A DNA stretch of 64,000 nt from the NCBI GenBank assembly GCA_945883845.1, contig CAMCYI010000003.1, positions 62,001-126,000 of the forward strand. The letters run 5' to 3'. Shown piece by piece: positions 17,112 through 25,725 of this stretch. The notes under the pieces are model-generated. The model saw only the letters and a list, made by a program, of their open reading frames with translations. It was not told where the DNA came from and made no database searches. Numbering within the stretch: the first letter of the stretch is position 1; every line of letters begins with the position of its first letter. Position numbers and translations under genes: made by a program. This stretch comes from Bacteriovorax stolpii (lineage in GTDB: Bacteria > Bdellovibrionota > Bacteriovoracia > Bacteriovoracales > Bacteriovoracaceae).

Positions 17112-17973
17112 TCATAAATACAAAACTCAGGAAGAGAGAGAAAAAAATCAGGTGAAGCCCTGCAAATTTCAATCCGTCGTTGAGGTCCGCTCCTTTCTTG
17201 TTAAGAAGAATATTGGCCAGCTGAAATGCCGGCGGTAATCCCAGTATCATGATAGCAAAAAATCGATATTCAGTAAAAAACCCAAGTAATGTATAAGGTA
17301 AAAAAACCACAGCGATACTTAAGTATCGATAAGCTTTCTCCGGTAAACGTGTCGCGAGGGTCTTTTTGTTAACTTCGGCATCGAAGACACGGTCACGAAG
17401 GTTGTTCACCATGATCAAGGCCATAGTGAGAAAACCGAAAATTGAGCCCAGCGAATAAAGCTCTGCCTTATCGGAAAGCGCAAGAGTCTGCGCGTAAAGG
17501 AAGTAGGAACCGATCGTTGAAAAGAGACCGAAGAATACGAAAACAAAAAGTTCACCCAGACCGTGATAGGCCAGAGAGATTCTTCCTCCAGTGTATCCGT
17601 AAGTGAGGTAGAGACTTAAAAATCCCAGAAGAAGAAAATAAACCCCTCCGCGAATCACGATCGGTATGCCACAGAGAACAGTGATCATGAGCATGGCCTT
17701 GGCCCAGACTTTCACCCTTTCAATATCGACCAGACCAGCGGCAGAAACTCTTGTCGGTCCAACGCGTTTTTTATCTGCACCTTTCTCAAAATCAATCACA
17801 TCATTGAAAAAATTGGTCGCAAGCTGTATGGCCAGAGAACCAACGACACAAAGAATGAGATAAAACCACTCATGTCGGTGAGTACGTGAGTAAAAATAGA
17901 TATAAGAGAGAAGCGGTGGAATCACGCTGGCGGGAAGTGTTTTCGGCCGGGCCGCGATCAAAAAATTCTTCAA
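17095..17973 (-). CDS. menA: 1,4-dihydroxy-2-naphthoate polyprenyltransferase MenA
   Basis: MenA is a membrane prenyltransferase of the UbiA family that attaches the polyprenyl tail to DHNA. The 292 residues hold about eight or nine hydrophobic helices. The first aspartate motif lies in NFFNDVIDFEKGADK near 56-70, and the second region is NNLRDRVFDAEVNKKTLA near 189-206. Arg and Pro residues of RVGPTRVSAAG follow the first motif as usual. It overlaps menC by 17 bases and menH by 4. Confidence 0.95.
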   Translation of the reverse strand: MKNFLIAARPKTLPASVIPPLLSYIYFYSRTHRHEWFYLILCVVGSLAIQLATNFFNDVIDFEKGADKKRVGPTRVSAAGLVDIERVKVWAKAMLMITVLCGIPIVIRGGVYFLLLGFLSLYLTYGYTGGRISLAYHGLGELFVFVFFGLFSTIGSYFLYAQTLALSDKAELYSLGSIFGFLTMALIMVNNLRDRVFDAEVNKKTLATRLPEKAYRYLSIAVVFLPYTLLGFFTEYRFFAIMILGLPPAFQLANILLNKKGADLNDGLKFAGLHLIFFSLFLSFVFMNGYTI

Positions 17974-18602
17974 ATGATTTTCCTTGTCTGCAAAAGGGCC
18001 TGGAGTTCTGTTTTTTTCTGATAGAGCCGGTGACCGCCTTCCATGAAGATACAGGGGATGTTCAAGGGAAGAATAAGGCTTCGGGCAATCTCAGCGTACT
18101 TCCGGTCTTGAGTTCCTGCGATCCAGAGAACCTTGTCTCGGTTCGCCTCGAGTTCAGGTAAAAAGCATCGCTGACGGGAAAGTCGGTATTTGTCGAAAAT
18201 CTTCTCAGATTTGGCATACTTCTCCAAACTCAATTCTGTCAGTGGACTGTCTGTAGAGAATAGCGGGAGCGAATTCCAGTAAGCAAGGAATGTTTCGGGT
18301 GTCGCTTCAATCAACCGTTTGAGGACACTGTCTTCCCACAGCGAGCGGTCTTTCCTCTCTGACTCAGGTAATCCTGGATGAGAGTTTATGATGACTAGTT
18401 TCTTAATATTGAACTTGTTCTTATGAGCAATCTCCATCGCAATCCGTCCACCCATAGAGTAACCAATGAGCGTGTCATCCTGGCCAATTTTAAGAGTGAG
18501 GGGATCAGTTTCATAGACGTCATGAAGGAAGATAGGCCCATCGGAATGAAGAAAAGAGAAATCAGCAGGTGAACCCAGAAAGCCATGAAAGATATGAATC
18601 AT
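17970..18602 (-). CDS. menH: SHCHC synthase MenH (alpha/beta hydrolase)
   Basis: MenH removes pyruvate from SEPHCHC to give SHCHC. The 210-residue protein opens with the oxyanion-hole motif HGFLGSPADF, has the nucleophile elbow GYSMGGR near 67-73 (Ser), DRK near residue 170 as the likely acid, and a late histidine in GGHRLYQK. MenH enzymes have exactly this GYSMGGR elbow. Its position directly after menD is classical. It overlaps menD by 4 bases and menA by 4. Confidence 0.9.
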   Translation of the reverse strand: MIHIFHGFLGSPADFSFLHSDGPIFLHDVYETDPLTLKIGQDDTLIGYSMGGRIAMEIAHKNKFNIKKLVIINSHPGLPESERKDRSLWEDSVLKRLIEATPETFLAYWNSLPLFSTDSPLTELSLEKYAKSEKIFDKYRLSRQRCFLPELEANRDKVLWIAGTQDRKYAEIARSLILPLNIPCIFMEGGHRLYQKKTELQALLQTRKII

Positions 18603-20008
18603 GCATTCCAGTCCTTAAGAAAGGCTCTGGTCTGGGTGGGATCCGGAGAGAGCTCGAGAACCTGAACCGAATCCAGTAGGGATAGATCGATCTGTCCATA
18701 AGACAGCTTGAACCCCTGACAGATGGATTTGAAATTCACTTCGTGCTCCATAATGATCCGCTGATCAAGCCCAAGCATATCGAAGATTCTTCCTCCGGCG
18801 TTATTCATAATCACAAGTCTCAGATTCTGGGGCATTTCCCTCAAAGAGGAGAGATCATATAAAGTTGTTATATCGCCGAGGATACAGGTGACTTTTTCCT
18901 GAGTGCCGAGTGCTATCCCGACCGCCGTTGCGAGCTGGCCATCAATGCCGTTGACGCCACGGTTACCAAAAGTCCTGAAGTTCCTATTCTGAACCAGCTC
19001 AAAGAAACGGATAACAAGCGAGTTTCCGAGATAAACGAGTGCGTTCTCTGGTAGGTGATCCTGCAAGTGTTTCATCACACTCATTTCTGACAAGGGGTAC
19101 TTGTTTAAAGTTTTCTCAAGGTCTGAATCCTTAACCAAGGCGGGAAGAGTTTTTTGTTCATCAAGGATGTTCCACCATTCAGAGCTCGCCATGAGATCCT
19201 GTGAAGACATGGCCGAGACCATACCATAAGAGAGTCCTGGAAGATGGCGTTCGTCAAAACTGAAAACCGGCAGATGCTGGGTTTCCAGAAGACGCCAGAT
19301 TTTTGAAAGGGGCGTATGTCCTATTCGGATGACGGCATCGAACTTATTTCCTTTCAGCATTCTGATCAGGTCACGTTCTGAACTGATGCGCGAGAATTCC
19401 CTGCCACCACTCAGAGTTTCAGCATAAAAAAGATGTTCTGTTGCTGCGAATTTTTTAATCAATTCACGCATCGAAGATGCTTCATGGCTAAAGAGAAAGA
19501 GCGGAGATCTTTTATGAGTTATGAATGTTCTGAAATCTCCTATGGTGCAGTCTTCGCGAACTTCAAGATCATGAGGAACCGTATCATCAACCAGAATGTT
19601 GAGGTGAAGTGGATACGCTGGGTTGAGTTCGACTTCAGCGAATTTTTCAAGGGGCAGCTCAAGATATGTGCCGACGACTTTTTCGGTAAGATGACGATGG
19701 TTAATTGTCTGAGGAGCACCGGTTCCGTGCATTTTAAATGGACGGTCACCAGAAATCAGAACGAGTGGAGTATTTGAGTATCGCGCCTCAAGCAGGGCAG
19801 GAAGACATTCAGCAACAGCTGTTCCGGACGTGCAGCAAATGATCACTGGTTTGCCTGTCATGTGGGCAAGACCCAAGGCCTTAAAGCTCGCCATTCTTTC
19901 ATCGTACTCAAAAGTTATTTTTGCTGGATCAAAAATTTTCAGAAGCTCGTGGTTGCGTGCACCCGTACAAAAGAAAATATGTGCAGCAGATTTAAGATCA
20001 AAGTTCAC
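18599..20008 (-). CDS. menD: SEPHCHC synthase MenD
   Basis: MenD is the thiamine-diphosphate enzyme that adds succinic semialdehyde to isochorismate. The 469-residue product is shorter than E. coli MenD (about 556) but keeps the core: a catalytic Glu in YDERMASFKALGLA near 36, TSGTAVAECLPALLEA near 60-75, GNSLVIRFFE, NRGVNGIDGQLATAVG near 350, and the ThDP-binding GDITTLYDLSSL...NNAGGRIF. The N-terminal segment before the catalytic Glu and the central linker are trimmed. It overlaps menF and menH by 4 bases each. Confidence 0.93.
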   Translation of the reverse strand: MNFDLKSAAHIFFCTGARNHELLKIFDPAKITFEYDERMASFKALGLAHMTGKPVIICCTSGTAVAECLPALLEARYSNTPLVLISGDRPFKMHGTGAPQTINHRHLTEKVVGTYLELPLEKFAEVELNPAYPLHLNILVDDTVPHDLEVREDCTIGDFRTFITHKRSPLFLFSHEASSMRELIKKFAATEHLFYAETLSGGREFSRISSERDLIRMLKGNKFDAVIRIGHTPLSKIWRLLETQHLPVFSFDERHLPGLSYGMVSAMSSQDLMASSEWWNILDEQKTLPALVKDSDLEKTLNKYPLSEMSVMKHLQDHLPENALVYLGNSLVIRFFELVQNRNFRTFGNRGVNGIDGQLATAVGIALGTQEKVTCILGDITTLYDLSSLREMPQNLRLVIMNNAGGRIFDMLGLDQRIIMEHEVNFKSICQGFKLSYGQIDLSLLDSVQVLELSPDPTQTRAFLKDWNA

Positions 20009-21063
20009 AGGTAGTGTCCTTTGATGCTTTCACGCTTCATTTTGATTTCTTCCAGTTCCTTTTCTAAATCTGAATCAGGTACAACACCGCCACCACTCTC
20101 AATAACAAATGTATTTCCGTGCCACTGAATGTTCCGGATCGTCACCAGCGCCTGATTCATGTCATGAGACTTGAGTCCAAATGCCGACCCAAAAAAACGT
20201 TGTGGATGTCTCTTCCCATAGTCAGTTTCAGTGAGAAACTGAAGAGCTTTAGTCTGAGGATATCCCCCCAGTGCTGCTGTCGGAGACAGTAAAGATGTAA
20301 TCTTGAGCGGTGAAAGATCTTTAGGCACTCTGATTTTGATATTTGTTTTTAGATGCACAATATTTTTATAGGGAAGAAGACCTGTAACACCTATGCTCAT
20401 ATCGTTGCCGATAGTGGAGAGCTTTTCAGTAAGATCTTTGATCACGAGTCTGTGCTCCTCGAGATTCTTCTCCGATTGGAGTAGCTCTTTCTCCTGACCT
20501 TTTGCCATCGTCCCCGCCAGAGCAAACGTGGCAAGCTGATCATCTTTGTGTGAGAAAAGAATTTCCGGCGTACTTCCAACACACCCGAATTCCTCTGACC
20601 AGATTCCGTAAGGAAGACCTGTTCCGAAATTCAAGGCGCGGACGAAGAAATGTTTTCTTCCTTCAGCTGCAAGATTGAGCTGAAACTCTTCCCGTGAAAC
20701 TAAAACGACTTTGTGAAAGTCCTCACCAAAAGCGGCTTTCGCTCTGAAGAAATCGTTTTCATATAATGAATCTTCGTTCTCCACGGCCGTTACAAAATTT
20801 ACTTTTTTGTCCCAGGAGTCCGCAAGGTCGGTCAGTTCACTTGCCTTGAGACTGAGAGTTTCAGAGGGAAAGTAAGCGAGGTAAGTGTCTTCATAAAAAT
20901 CTTTGAGGTAGAAAAACGTTTCAGGTGTGTCAGCAGACGTCAGCTTTCTGAATTCGCCTCCTTTGCCGAGGACAATCGATTCAGAGCCATAATCTTTCAT
21001 GAAGGCCCCGCGCTCGAAGAACTTGTGATCGAGAAAATCTCTCACATGCGCGGGTATAGACAT
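20005..21063 (-). CDS. menF: isochorismate synthase MenF
   Basis: MenF isomerises chorismate to isochorismate, the first committed step of menaquinone synthesis. The 352 residues have the chorismate-binding fold: FALAGTMAKG, SEKNLEEHRLVIKDL, the SPTAALGGYPQTKAL segment near 255-270, and the C-terminal GGGVVPDSDLEKELEEIK with a Mg-binding glutamate. Length is about 80 residues shorter than E. coli MenF, mostly in the N-terminal half. Its ATG abuts the menB stop with a 1-base overlap. Confidence 0.93.
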   Translation of the reverse strand: MSIPAHVRDFLDHKFFERGAFMKDYGSESIVLGKGGEFRKLTSADTPETFFYLKDFYEDTYLAYFPSETLSLKASELTDLADSWDKKVNFVTAVENEDSLYENDFFRAKAAFGEDFHKVVLVSREEFQLNLAAEGRKHFFVRALNFGTGLPYGIWSEEFGCVGSTPEILFSHKDDQLATFALAGTMAKGQEKELLQSEKNLEEHRLVIKDLTEKLSTIGNDMSIGVTGLLPYKNIVHLKTNIKIRVPKDLSPLKITSLLSPTAALGGYPQTKALQFLTETDYGKRHPQRFFGSAFGLKSHDMNQALVTIRNIQWHGNTFVIESGGGVVPDSDLEKELEEIKMKRESIKGHYL

Positions 21064-21953
21064 CAGTAGACCCAGGGGAATTTATCGAACTCAGGTTTTC
21101 TCTTCTGTAGGAAAGCGTTTCTTCCTTCCTGGGCCTCTTCAGTTCCGTAGGCAAGGCGAGTGGCCTCTCCGGCGTAAACCTGCTGGCCTACAAGACCGTC
21201 ATCAATAAGATTAAATCCGAACTTGAGCATTTTGATCGCAGTTGGAGATTTCTGGCAGATAATATCGGCCCATTCAAGGCCAGCTTTCTCAAGGTCAGCA
21301 TGCGGAACAACTTTGTTTACCATGCCCATCTGGAAAGCTTCTTCAGCTGAATATCGTTGTTCGAGGAAGAAAACTTCGCGGGCACGTTTCTGACCAACCT
21401 GACGGGCAAGGTACGCTGAACCAAATCCGCCGTCAAAGCTTGCGACGTTGGCATCTGATTGCATGAAGACCGCGTGCTCAAGGCTCGCAATCGTCAAGTC
21501 ACAGACAACATGAAGTGAGTGTCCACCACCAACGGCCCAACCAGGGACGAGAGCAATCACGACTTTCGGCATGAACCTGATCATTCGCTGAACTTCGAGA
21601 ATATGTAGGCGGCCGTGGGCCACAGGCATTCCAGGTTTTTGATCTTTGTACTCGTAGCCGGCCTTGCCTCTCACATTCTGGTCTCCGCCTGAACAAAAGG
21701 CCCAGCCACCATCCTTGGACGAAGGACCGTTACCTGTAAGGAGAATGACACCAACATCATTCTGACGATGTGACCATTCCAGGGCCGTCAGAAGTTCGTC
21801 TACTGTTTGCGGACGAAAAGCATTCCGGAGTTCCGGGCGATTGAAGGCAATCCGGACAGCACCAGTTTCTTTTGCTTTGTGAAAAGTAATGTCTTCGAAT
21901 TTGAGATCAGGAACTTCGTTCCATTCTTTCGGGTCAAAGAGAGGGGAAATCAT
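21063..21953 (-). CDS. menB: 1,4-dihydroxy-2-naphthoyl-CoA synthase MenB
   Basis: MenB closes the naphthoquinol ring from o-succinylbenzoyl-CoA and is a crotonase-fold enzyme. The 296 residues contain RIAFNRPELRNAFRP, GWAFCSGGDQNVRG near 98-111, VPGWAVGGGHSLHVVCDLTIAS near 142-163 (oxyanion hole), and the MenB-specific SFDGGFGSAYLARQVG. Length and motifs are full. It overlaps menG by 4 bases. Confidence 0.97.
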   Translation of the reverse strand: MISPLFDPKEWNEVPDLKFEDITFHKAKETGAVRIAFNRPELRNAFRPQTVDELLTALEWSHRQNDVGVILLTGNGPSSKDGGWAFCSGGDQNVRGKAGYEYKDQKPGMPVAHGRLHILEVQRMIRFMPKVVIALVPGWAVGGGHSLHVVCDLTIASLEHAVFMQSDANVASFDGGFGSAYLARQVGQKRAREVFFLEQRYSAEEAFQMGMVNKVVPHADLEKAGLEWADIICQKSPTAIKMLKFGFNLIDDGLVGQQVYAGEATRLAYGTEEAQEGRNAFLQKRKPEFDKFPWVY

Positions 21954-22636
21954 AGTGCCTCGTTTGATCCGGCATAGATGTATGCAATGCCGCCAAAGAC
22001 AGGAATGGATTTATAATGTTTGAAGTTTGTGTTGGCGCGGAAAACCTCAAGGAATTTTTCATCACTCGGAAATTTTTCTGAAGATGCAATAAGGTACTCG
22101 TAGGCATCCTTACGTTTTGAAATCAGTCCGAATACTGGAACATATAGTTTCAGCAGGCCGAAATAAGATTTTTTATAAAGTTGATTACGAGGCTGACCGA
22201 ATTCAAGAACGTAAACGGCTTTTGCCACACGTCCGAGTTCAGAAAGTCCTTTGGCCAGATCTTCAACGTTACGGATACCAAATGAAATGCTTGCGATATC
22301 AAATGTTTTATCTTCAAAAGGTAGCTTCATGATATCGGCCACTCGGAAGGTAACTTTACCAGAAGACTTTTCATTCCTCTCATTTGCAAAGTCGATCATT
22401 CTTTCAGAGAAATCAATCCCGACAACTTCACCGGAAATATTCTTCTTGAGTTCAAAGGCAATGTCACCGGTGCCGCAGGCGCAATCAAGTGCACTCTTAG
22501 GATTTGATTTTAAAATGAGCGAGACGAAATTTTTTTTCCAGAGGCGATGAGTGCCCACGGAGAGAACATCATTCAGAAGATCATACTTGTGAGAGATATC
22601 ATTGAACATCACACGAACAAATTCTGCTTTCGACAT
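21950..22636 (-). CDS. menG: demethylmenaquinone methyltransferase MenG/UbiE
   Basis: This enzyme makes the final SAM-dependent C-methylation of demethylmenaquinone. The 228 residues show the UbiE signature MFNDISHKYDLLNDVLSVG near 10-28, motif I LDCACGTGDIAFEL near 50-63, motif II FDIASISFGIRNV and the late AKAVYVLEFGQP. The gene lies directly behind the DAHP synthase gene and before menB. No ubiquinone genes are present in the window, so menaquinone is the likely substrate. Confidence 0.95.
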   Translation of the reverse strand: MSKAEFVRVMFNDISHKYDLLNDVLSVGTHRLWKKNFVSLILKSNPKSALDCACGTGDIAFELKKNISGEVVGIDFSERMIDFANERNEKSSGKVTFRVADIMKLPFEDKTFDIASISFGIRNVEDLAKGLSELGRVAKAVYVLEFGQPRNQLYKKSYFGLLKLYVPVFGLISKRKDAYEYLIASSEKFPSDEKFLEVFRANTNFKHYKSIPVFGGIAYIYAGSNEAL

Positions 22637-22638
22637 AA

Positions 22639-23445
22639 TTACATCCTCAATTCTTTTTCAAATACCGTTGTGAGTTTCTTTAAAGTTTTAACCATCTCAG
22701 TGAGCTGGGCCAGATTCAAGGCCTGTTGCCCGTCAGAAAGAGCAACTCCAGGTTCAGGATGAACTTCGACAATCAGTCCATCAGCTCCGGCCGCTACAGC
22801 TGCATAAGCTGCATCAGCGACATATTGGGTGTAACCCATACTGTGAGAAGGATCGACGATCACTTTGAATGGAGTATTTTTCTTGAGATATATGACGGAG
22901 CCGAGATCGAGAAGATTGCGAAGTTTATTGTCAAATGAACGAACACCTCGTTCGCACAAAATAATATTTTTTTCGCCGAGATTGAAAAGATATTCAGCGG
23001 CTCCAAGCCATTCTGTAATGGTCGCACTAAATGCGCGCTTCAGAATCACCGGGCGACCGTAGCGTGAGAGCTCTTTAAGGAGTTCGTAGTTATACATATT
23101 GCGAGCACCTACCTGGAAAACAGAAGTCGTAGGAAGCAAATTTTCAATCTGTCGGATGTCAGTAACTTCAGTAATGAAATCAAACGGACGTTCTTTTTTC
23201 AGTTTTGTAATAACATCCAAACCTTCATCCCCGAGGCCCTGAAAAGATTTAGCGTTGGTTCGCATTTTATGAATGCCGCCTCGGATGAGGGTTGGTCTCG
23301 TTTCGTGATCAAGAATTTGTCGCAATTGATTTTCTGATTCAACGGCACAAGGACCGACGATCAAAAAAACTTCATTTGGTCGAAAATTCAGCGGATTTTT
23401 TTCCATTACTTTTCTCTCTGTAAATGGGCGAAATTTGTACTCCAT
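22639..23445 (-). CDS. 3-deoxy-7-phosphoheptulonate (DAHP) synthase, type I-beta
   Basis: This enzyme condenses PEP and erythrose-4-phosphate, the entry of the shikimate pathway. The 268 residues match the AroF/KDO8P-synthase-like class I-beta: FLIVGPCAVES near 28-38, LIRGGIHKMRT with the PEP-binding Arg/Lys, FQVGARNMYNYELL, PVILKRAFSATITEWLGAAEY, CERGVRSF and DPSHSMGYTQYV. No chorismate mutase or ACT domain is attached, so feedback control must differ or be absent. It heads the men operon 2 bases before menG, linking supply of chorismate to quinone synthesis. The start at 23445 lacks a clear ribosome binding site; an inner ATG near residue 14 is possible. Confidence 0.9.
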   Translation of the reverse strand: MEYKFRPFTERKVMEKNPLNFRPNEVFLIVGPCAVESENQLRQILDHETRPTLIRGGIHKMRTNAKSFQGLGDEGLDVITKLKKERPFDFITEVTDIRQIENLLPTTSVFQVGARNMYNYELLKELSRYGRPVILKRAFSATITEWLGAAEYLFNLGEKNIILCERGVRSFDNKLRNLLDLGSVIYLKKNTPFKVIVDPSHSMGYTQYVADAAYAAVAAGADGLIVEVHPEPGVALSDGQQALNLAQLTEMVKTLKKLTTVFEKELRM

Positions 23446-23864
23446 TTCTTTATCTGATTCACCGCAATTTGGGAAGGGAAAGAGTGGAATGATGAGGAGC
23501 TGGGTTAATGGGATATTAACTACTTATGCTAACGCCGTTTTGTTTCGGTTTACCATTTCTTAGACACATCTTTACTTAGTTTTTTCCTCTCTATTGACGG
23601 AAATTTTTCTCAAGCATCGAGTCCAAACTACTATGGATTCGCACTTTTCGGTTTCTAGAGTTTGGTTAGTGATTTGCTTAAGACTGAACCCCGAGGGGGA
23701 GAAGTTCAAATATTTTCACACTGCTGAACTTCTCCGGGCCTTCACGGGTCCCAGAAAGAGATGAGAATTCATCCTTTCTGTCCTCACTATTTTATCACCA
23801 AGACTTTTTCAGAAGAAAGGGCTAAATGGTTGCGGGTTAAGCTCAAATCCATTATCTATTTCAC
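23446..23864. other. 419-base intergenic region between the men block and the RNA methyltransferase
   Basis: This divergent region must hold the promoter of the men operon on the minus strand and that of the methyltransferase on the plus strand. I see no convincing gene in it. A 24-codon frame at about 23487 lacks a ribosome binding site. The main structure is the hairpin set at 23685-23735. A TTGCGG-17-TATCTA arrangement ends 6 bases before the methyltransferase ATG. Confidence 0.6.
23685..23735. promoter_or_regulatory. mutually exclusive hairpins, possible leader RNA element
   Basis: GGAGAAGTTCA (23698-23708) and TGAACTTCTCC (23725-23735) form a perfect 11-bp stem with a 16-base loop. GTTCA of the left arm can instead pair with TGAAC at 23685-23689, across a small CCCC-GA-GGGG stem. 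No T-run follows on either strand, so it is not a plain terminator. It could be part of a leader, or a protein site. Confidence 0.4.
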
Positions 23865-24440
23865 ATGTCATTCCCAACAAATTTTTATATCGGCCTCGTC
23901 CACGGTCCTATTCGTTCCAAAGACGGAAAAGAGATCACGACTTCGGTCACCAATCTCGACATTCACGACATCGCACGGACCGCACGTACGTTTGGATTCA
24001 AGCGTTATTTTTTGATCACCCCGATTAAAAACCAGCAGGCGATGGTTAAAAAAATACTGGGTTTTTGGGAAGCTGATTCCGGACTTATCTACAATCCGGA
24101 TCGGAAAAATGCCCTCGCGGAAGCCGAAGTGCTTGATACGATAGAACAGGCCGTAGAAGAAATCACAAAACGTGAGGGTAAGAAACCGTGCGTTGTAGTG
24201 ACAGGTGCGAATTTTGAAAAATATGATGGAAAAGAAAAAGAGCTGATAGAAAAGATTCGGCTTGACGATACCCCTATGTTCTTGTTATTTGGTACAGGAT
24301 GGGGATTAACTGCTTCCGTAACTGAACAAGCCGATTTTCGGCTAGAGCCAATATTTGGCATAGCAAATGACGGATATAATCATTTGTCTGTTCGATCAGC
24401 AGTCGCAATTTATTGTGACCGTCTTGCGAGAAGCCTCTGA
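23865..24440 (+). CDS. SAM-dependent RNA methyltransferase, PF09936/SPOUT type
   Basis: This predicted SPOUT-fold methyltransferase acts on an RNA not yet defined for the family. The 191 residues open FYIGLVHGPIRSKDGKEITTSVTNLDIHDIARTAR-like sequence (residues 6-40), the hallmark of the family that sits between trmD and rplS in many deltaproteobacteria. LLFGTGWGLT near 144-153 is the SAM-binding knot loop and NHLSVRSAVAIY the C-terminal helix. No ribosome binding site precedes the ATG. The gene is separated from trmD by the inverted men block but still precedes rplS. Confidence 0.85.
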   Translation: MSFPTNFYIGLVHGPIRSKDGKEITTSVTNLDIHDIARTARTFGFKRYFLITPIKNQQAMVKKILGFWEADSGLIYNPDRKNALAEAEVLDTIEQAVEEITKREGKKPCVVVTGANFEKYDGKEKELIEKIRLDDTPMFLLFGTGWGLTASVTEQADFRLEPIFGIANDGYNHLSVRSAVAIYCDRLARSL

Positions 24441-24524
24441 TGCCTTAACCATTTTCCTTCCCTCTGCTCACATTCCGAAAAGGATATAAGTTGATGTTAA
24501 GGAAGTCTCGTATGAGAGGATTTT

Positions 24525-24884
24525 ATGAATTTAGTAGATCTCGTTGAAAAAAAGTACGCGAACCCGAATGTTGCAAAACTTCCGGAATTCAAAACAGGTG
24601 ACTTGATTGAAGTTGCTGTTCGGATCAAAGAGGGTGAGAAGACTCGTACTCAGGTTTATCAGGGTACTTGTATCGCTATGAAACACCGTGGTCAGGTTAA
24701 CGGACACTTTCGTGTACGCAAAATCTCTGACGGCGTTGGTGTAGAGCGTGTTTTCCCTTTCCACTCACCAGCAGTTGAAGGTGTAACCATCATCACTAAA
24801 GGTAAATCACGTCGCGCTAAGCACAATTACCTCCGCACTCGCACAGGTAAAGCAGCTCGCGTTGCAATCGACTACTCACGCTAA
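24525..24884 (+). CDS. rplS: 50S ribosomal protein L19
   Basis: L19 sits at the 30S-50S interface. The 119 residues contain FKTGDLIEVAVRIKEGEKTR, QVYQGTCIA, RKISDGVGVERVFPFHSP and the closing KGKSRRAKHNYLRTRTGKAAR, all typical; length is normal. The ATG follows GAGG. A strong terminator ends the unit 30 bases after the stop. Confidence 0.98.
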   Translation: MNLVDLVEKKYANPNVAKLPEFKTGDLIEVAVRIKEGEKTRTQVYQGTCIAMKHRGQVNGHFRVRKISDGVGVERVFPFHSPAVEGVTIITKGKSRRAKHNYLRTRTGKAARVAIDYSR

Positions 24885-24913
24885 GATATTATCGGTTCAT
24901 TCTGATATGCTTA

Positions 24914-24945
24914 AAGGCCCGGGAAACCGGGCCTTTTTTATTTTT
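24914..24945 (+). terminator. intrinsic terminator after rplS
   Basis: AAAGGCCCGG / CCGGGCCTTT forms the stem with a GAAA-type loop, followed by a run of T residues. Confidence 0.9.
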
Positions 24946-24966
24946 ACGCTATCAAGGATTGATACG

Positions 24967-25713
24967 ATGAGAATTTTCCTTCTCACTTTATTGCTCACGA
25001 CAACTCTCTATGCGCAGACGGAATTTCCGGGAGAGACGCCCACTAAAAAAGAATCCGATTTTGAAAACGCCGTCGAAGAAGCAAGGCCTGTTAAGCAGTC
25101 TCAGTCTGAAATCCCCATTCCTGCGAAGAAAAATAAAACGAGTGCTGATCTGAGAATTGAAAAGCATCACACCCTCGCTGTAGGATACGAGCTCATCACA
25201 TCCTGGATTCCCTCGAAGAAAAAAATCTCGTACACCTATTTCAATAATCCTCAGTGGAGCTTTGAACTTGAATATGCTTACGGAAGTCTCAGTACCGGCA
25301 TTGTGGGAATTGATCTCGGAAGGGTGACGGAAAAGCGCACGACCCTTCTTGCGAAACGATATTTCGGTAATTCATTCCATCTCGATTTCGGTCCCTACTA
25401 TTACGACATCAACGCCCGTGCGGGTGGTAAAATAATGGGAGTCGCCCAGGACACGACGATTGCGGATTTTGGGGTCAAAGGAATTGGTTTGGCCACGGGT
25501 CTTGGGAACCGTTGGCAGTGGGAGAATGGCTTCACATTTGGAATCGATTGGTTACGCCTCAATATTCCGTTGATGGTAACTGAGTACAACCAGAGAATTA
25601 TCAAAAATATCCCGGACGAAGGGAAAAGTGATGATGTAAAAAATGTCATAGAATATTTTAGTCGTATTCCGACATTTGCCGTTTTTGGGCTCACCATCGG
25701 ATATACATTTTAG
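24967..25713 (+). CDS. exported outer-membrane-like beta-barrel protein
   Basis: I chose the ATG at 24967, which starts a good signal peptide (MRIFLLTLLLTTTLYAQ); the longer frame would run through the rplS terminator. The mature 230 residues begin with a charged linker (about 18-60) and then alternate hydrophobic and polar residues as in transmembrane strands (KISYTYFNNPQWSFELEYAYG). The protein ends TIGYTF, with a C-terminal Phe as expected for an outer-membrane barrel signal. No exact family is recognised. It is followed 12 bases later by rnhB, probably on the same transcript. Confidence 0.7.
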   Translation: MRIFLLTLLLTTTLYAQTEFPGETPTKKESDFENAVEEARPVKQSQSEIPIPAKKNKTSADLRIEKHHTLAVGYELITSWIPSKKKISYTYFNNPQWSFELEYAYGSLSTGIVGIDLGRVTEKRTTLLAKRYFGNSFHLDFGPYYYDINARAGGKIMGVAQDTTIADFGVKGIGLATGLGNRWQWENGFTFGIDWLRLNIPLMVTEYNQRIIKNIPDEGKSDDVKNVIEYFSRIPTFAVFGLTIGYTF

Positions 25714-25725
25714 AAAAGTGAATCC

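Noticed and set aside
23761..24015. 84-codon frame before the RNA methyltransferase
   Set aside because: It overlaps the methyltransferase start in another frame and shows low-complexity, unconserved sequence.
24862..24966. N-terminal extension of the barrel protein
   Set aside because: It would read through the end of rplS and its terminator; the ATG at 24967 begins a proper signal peptide.
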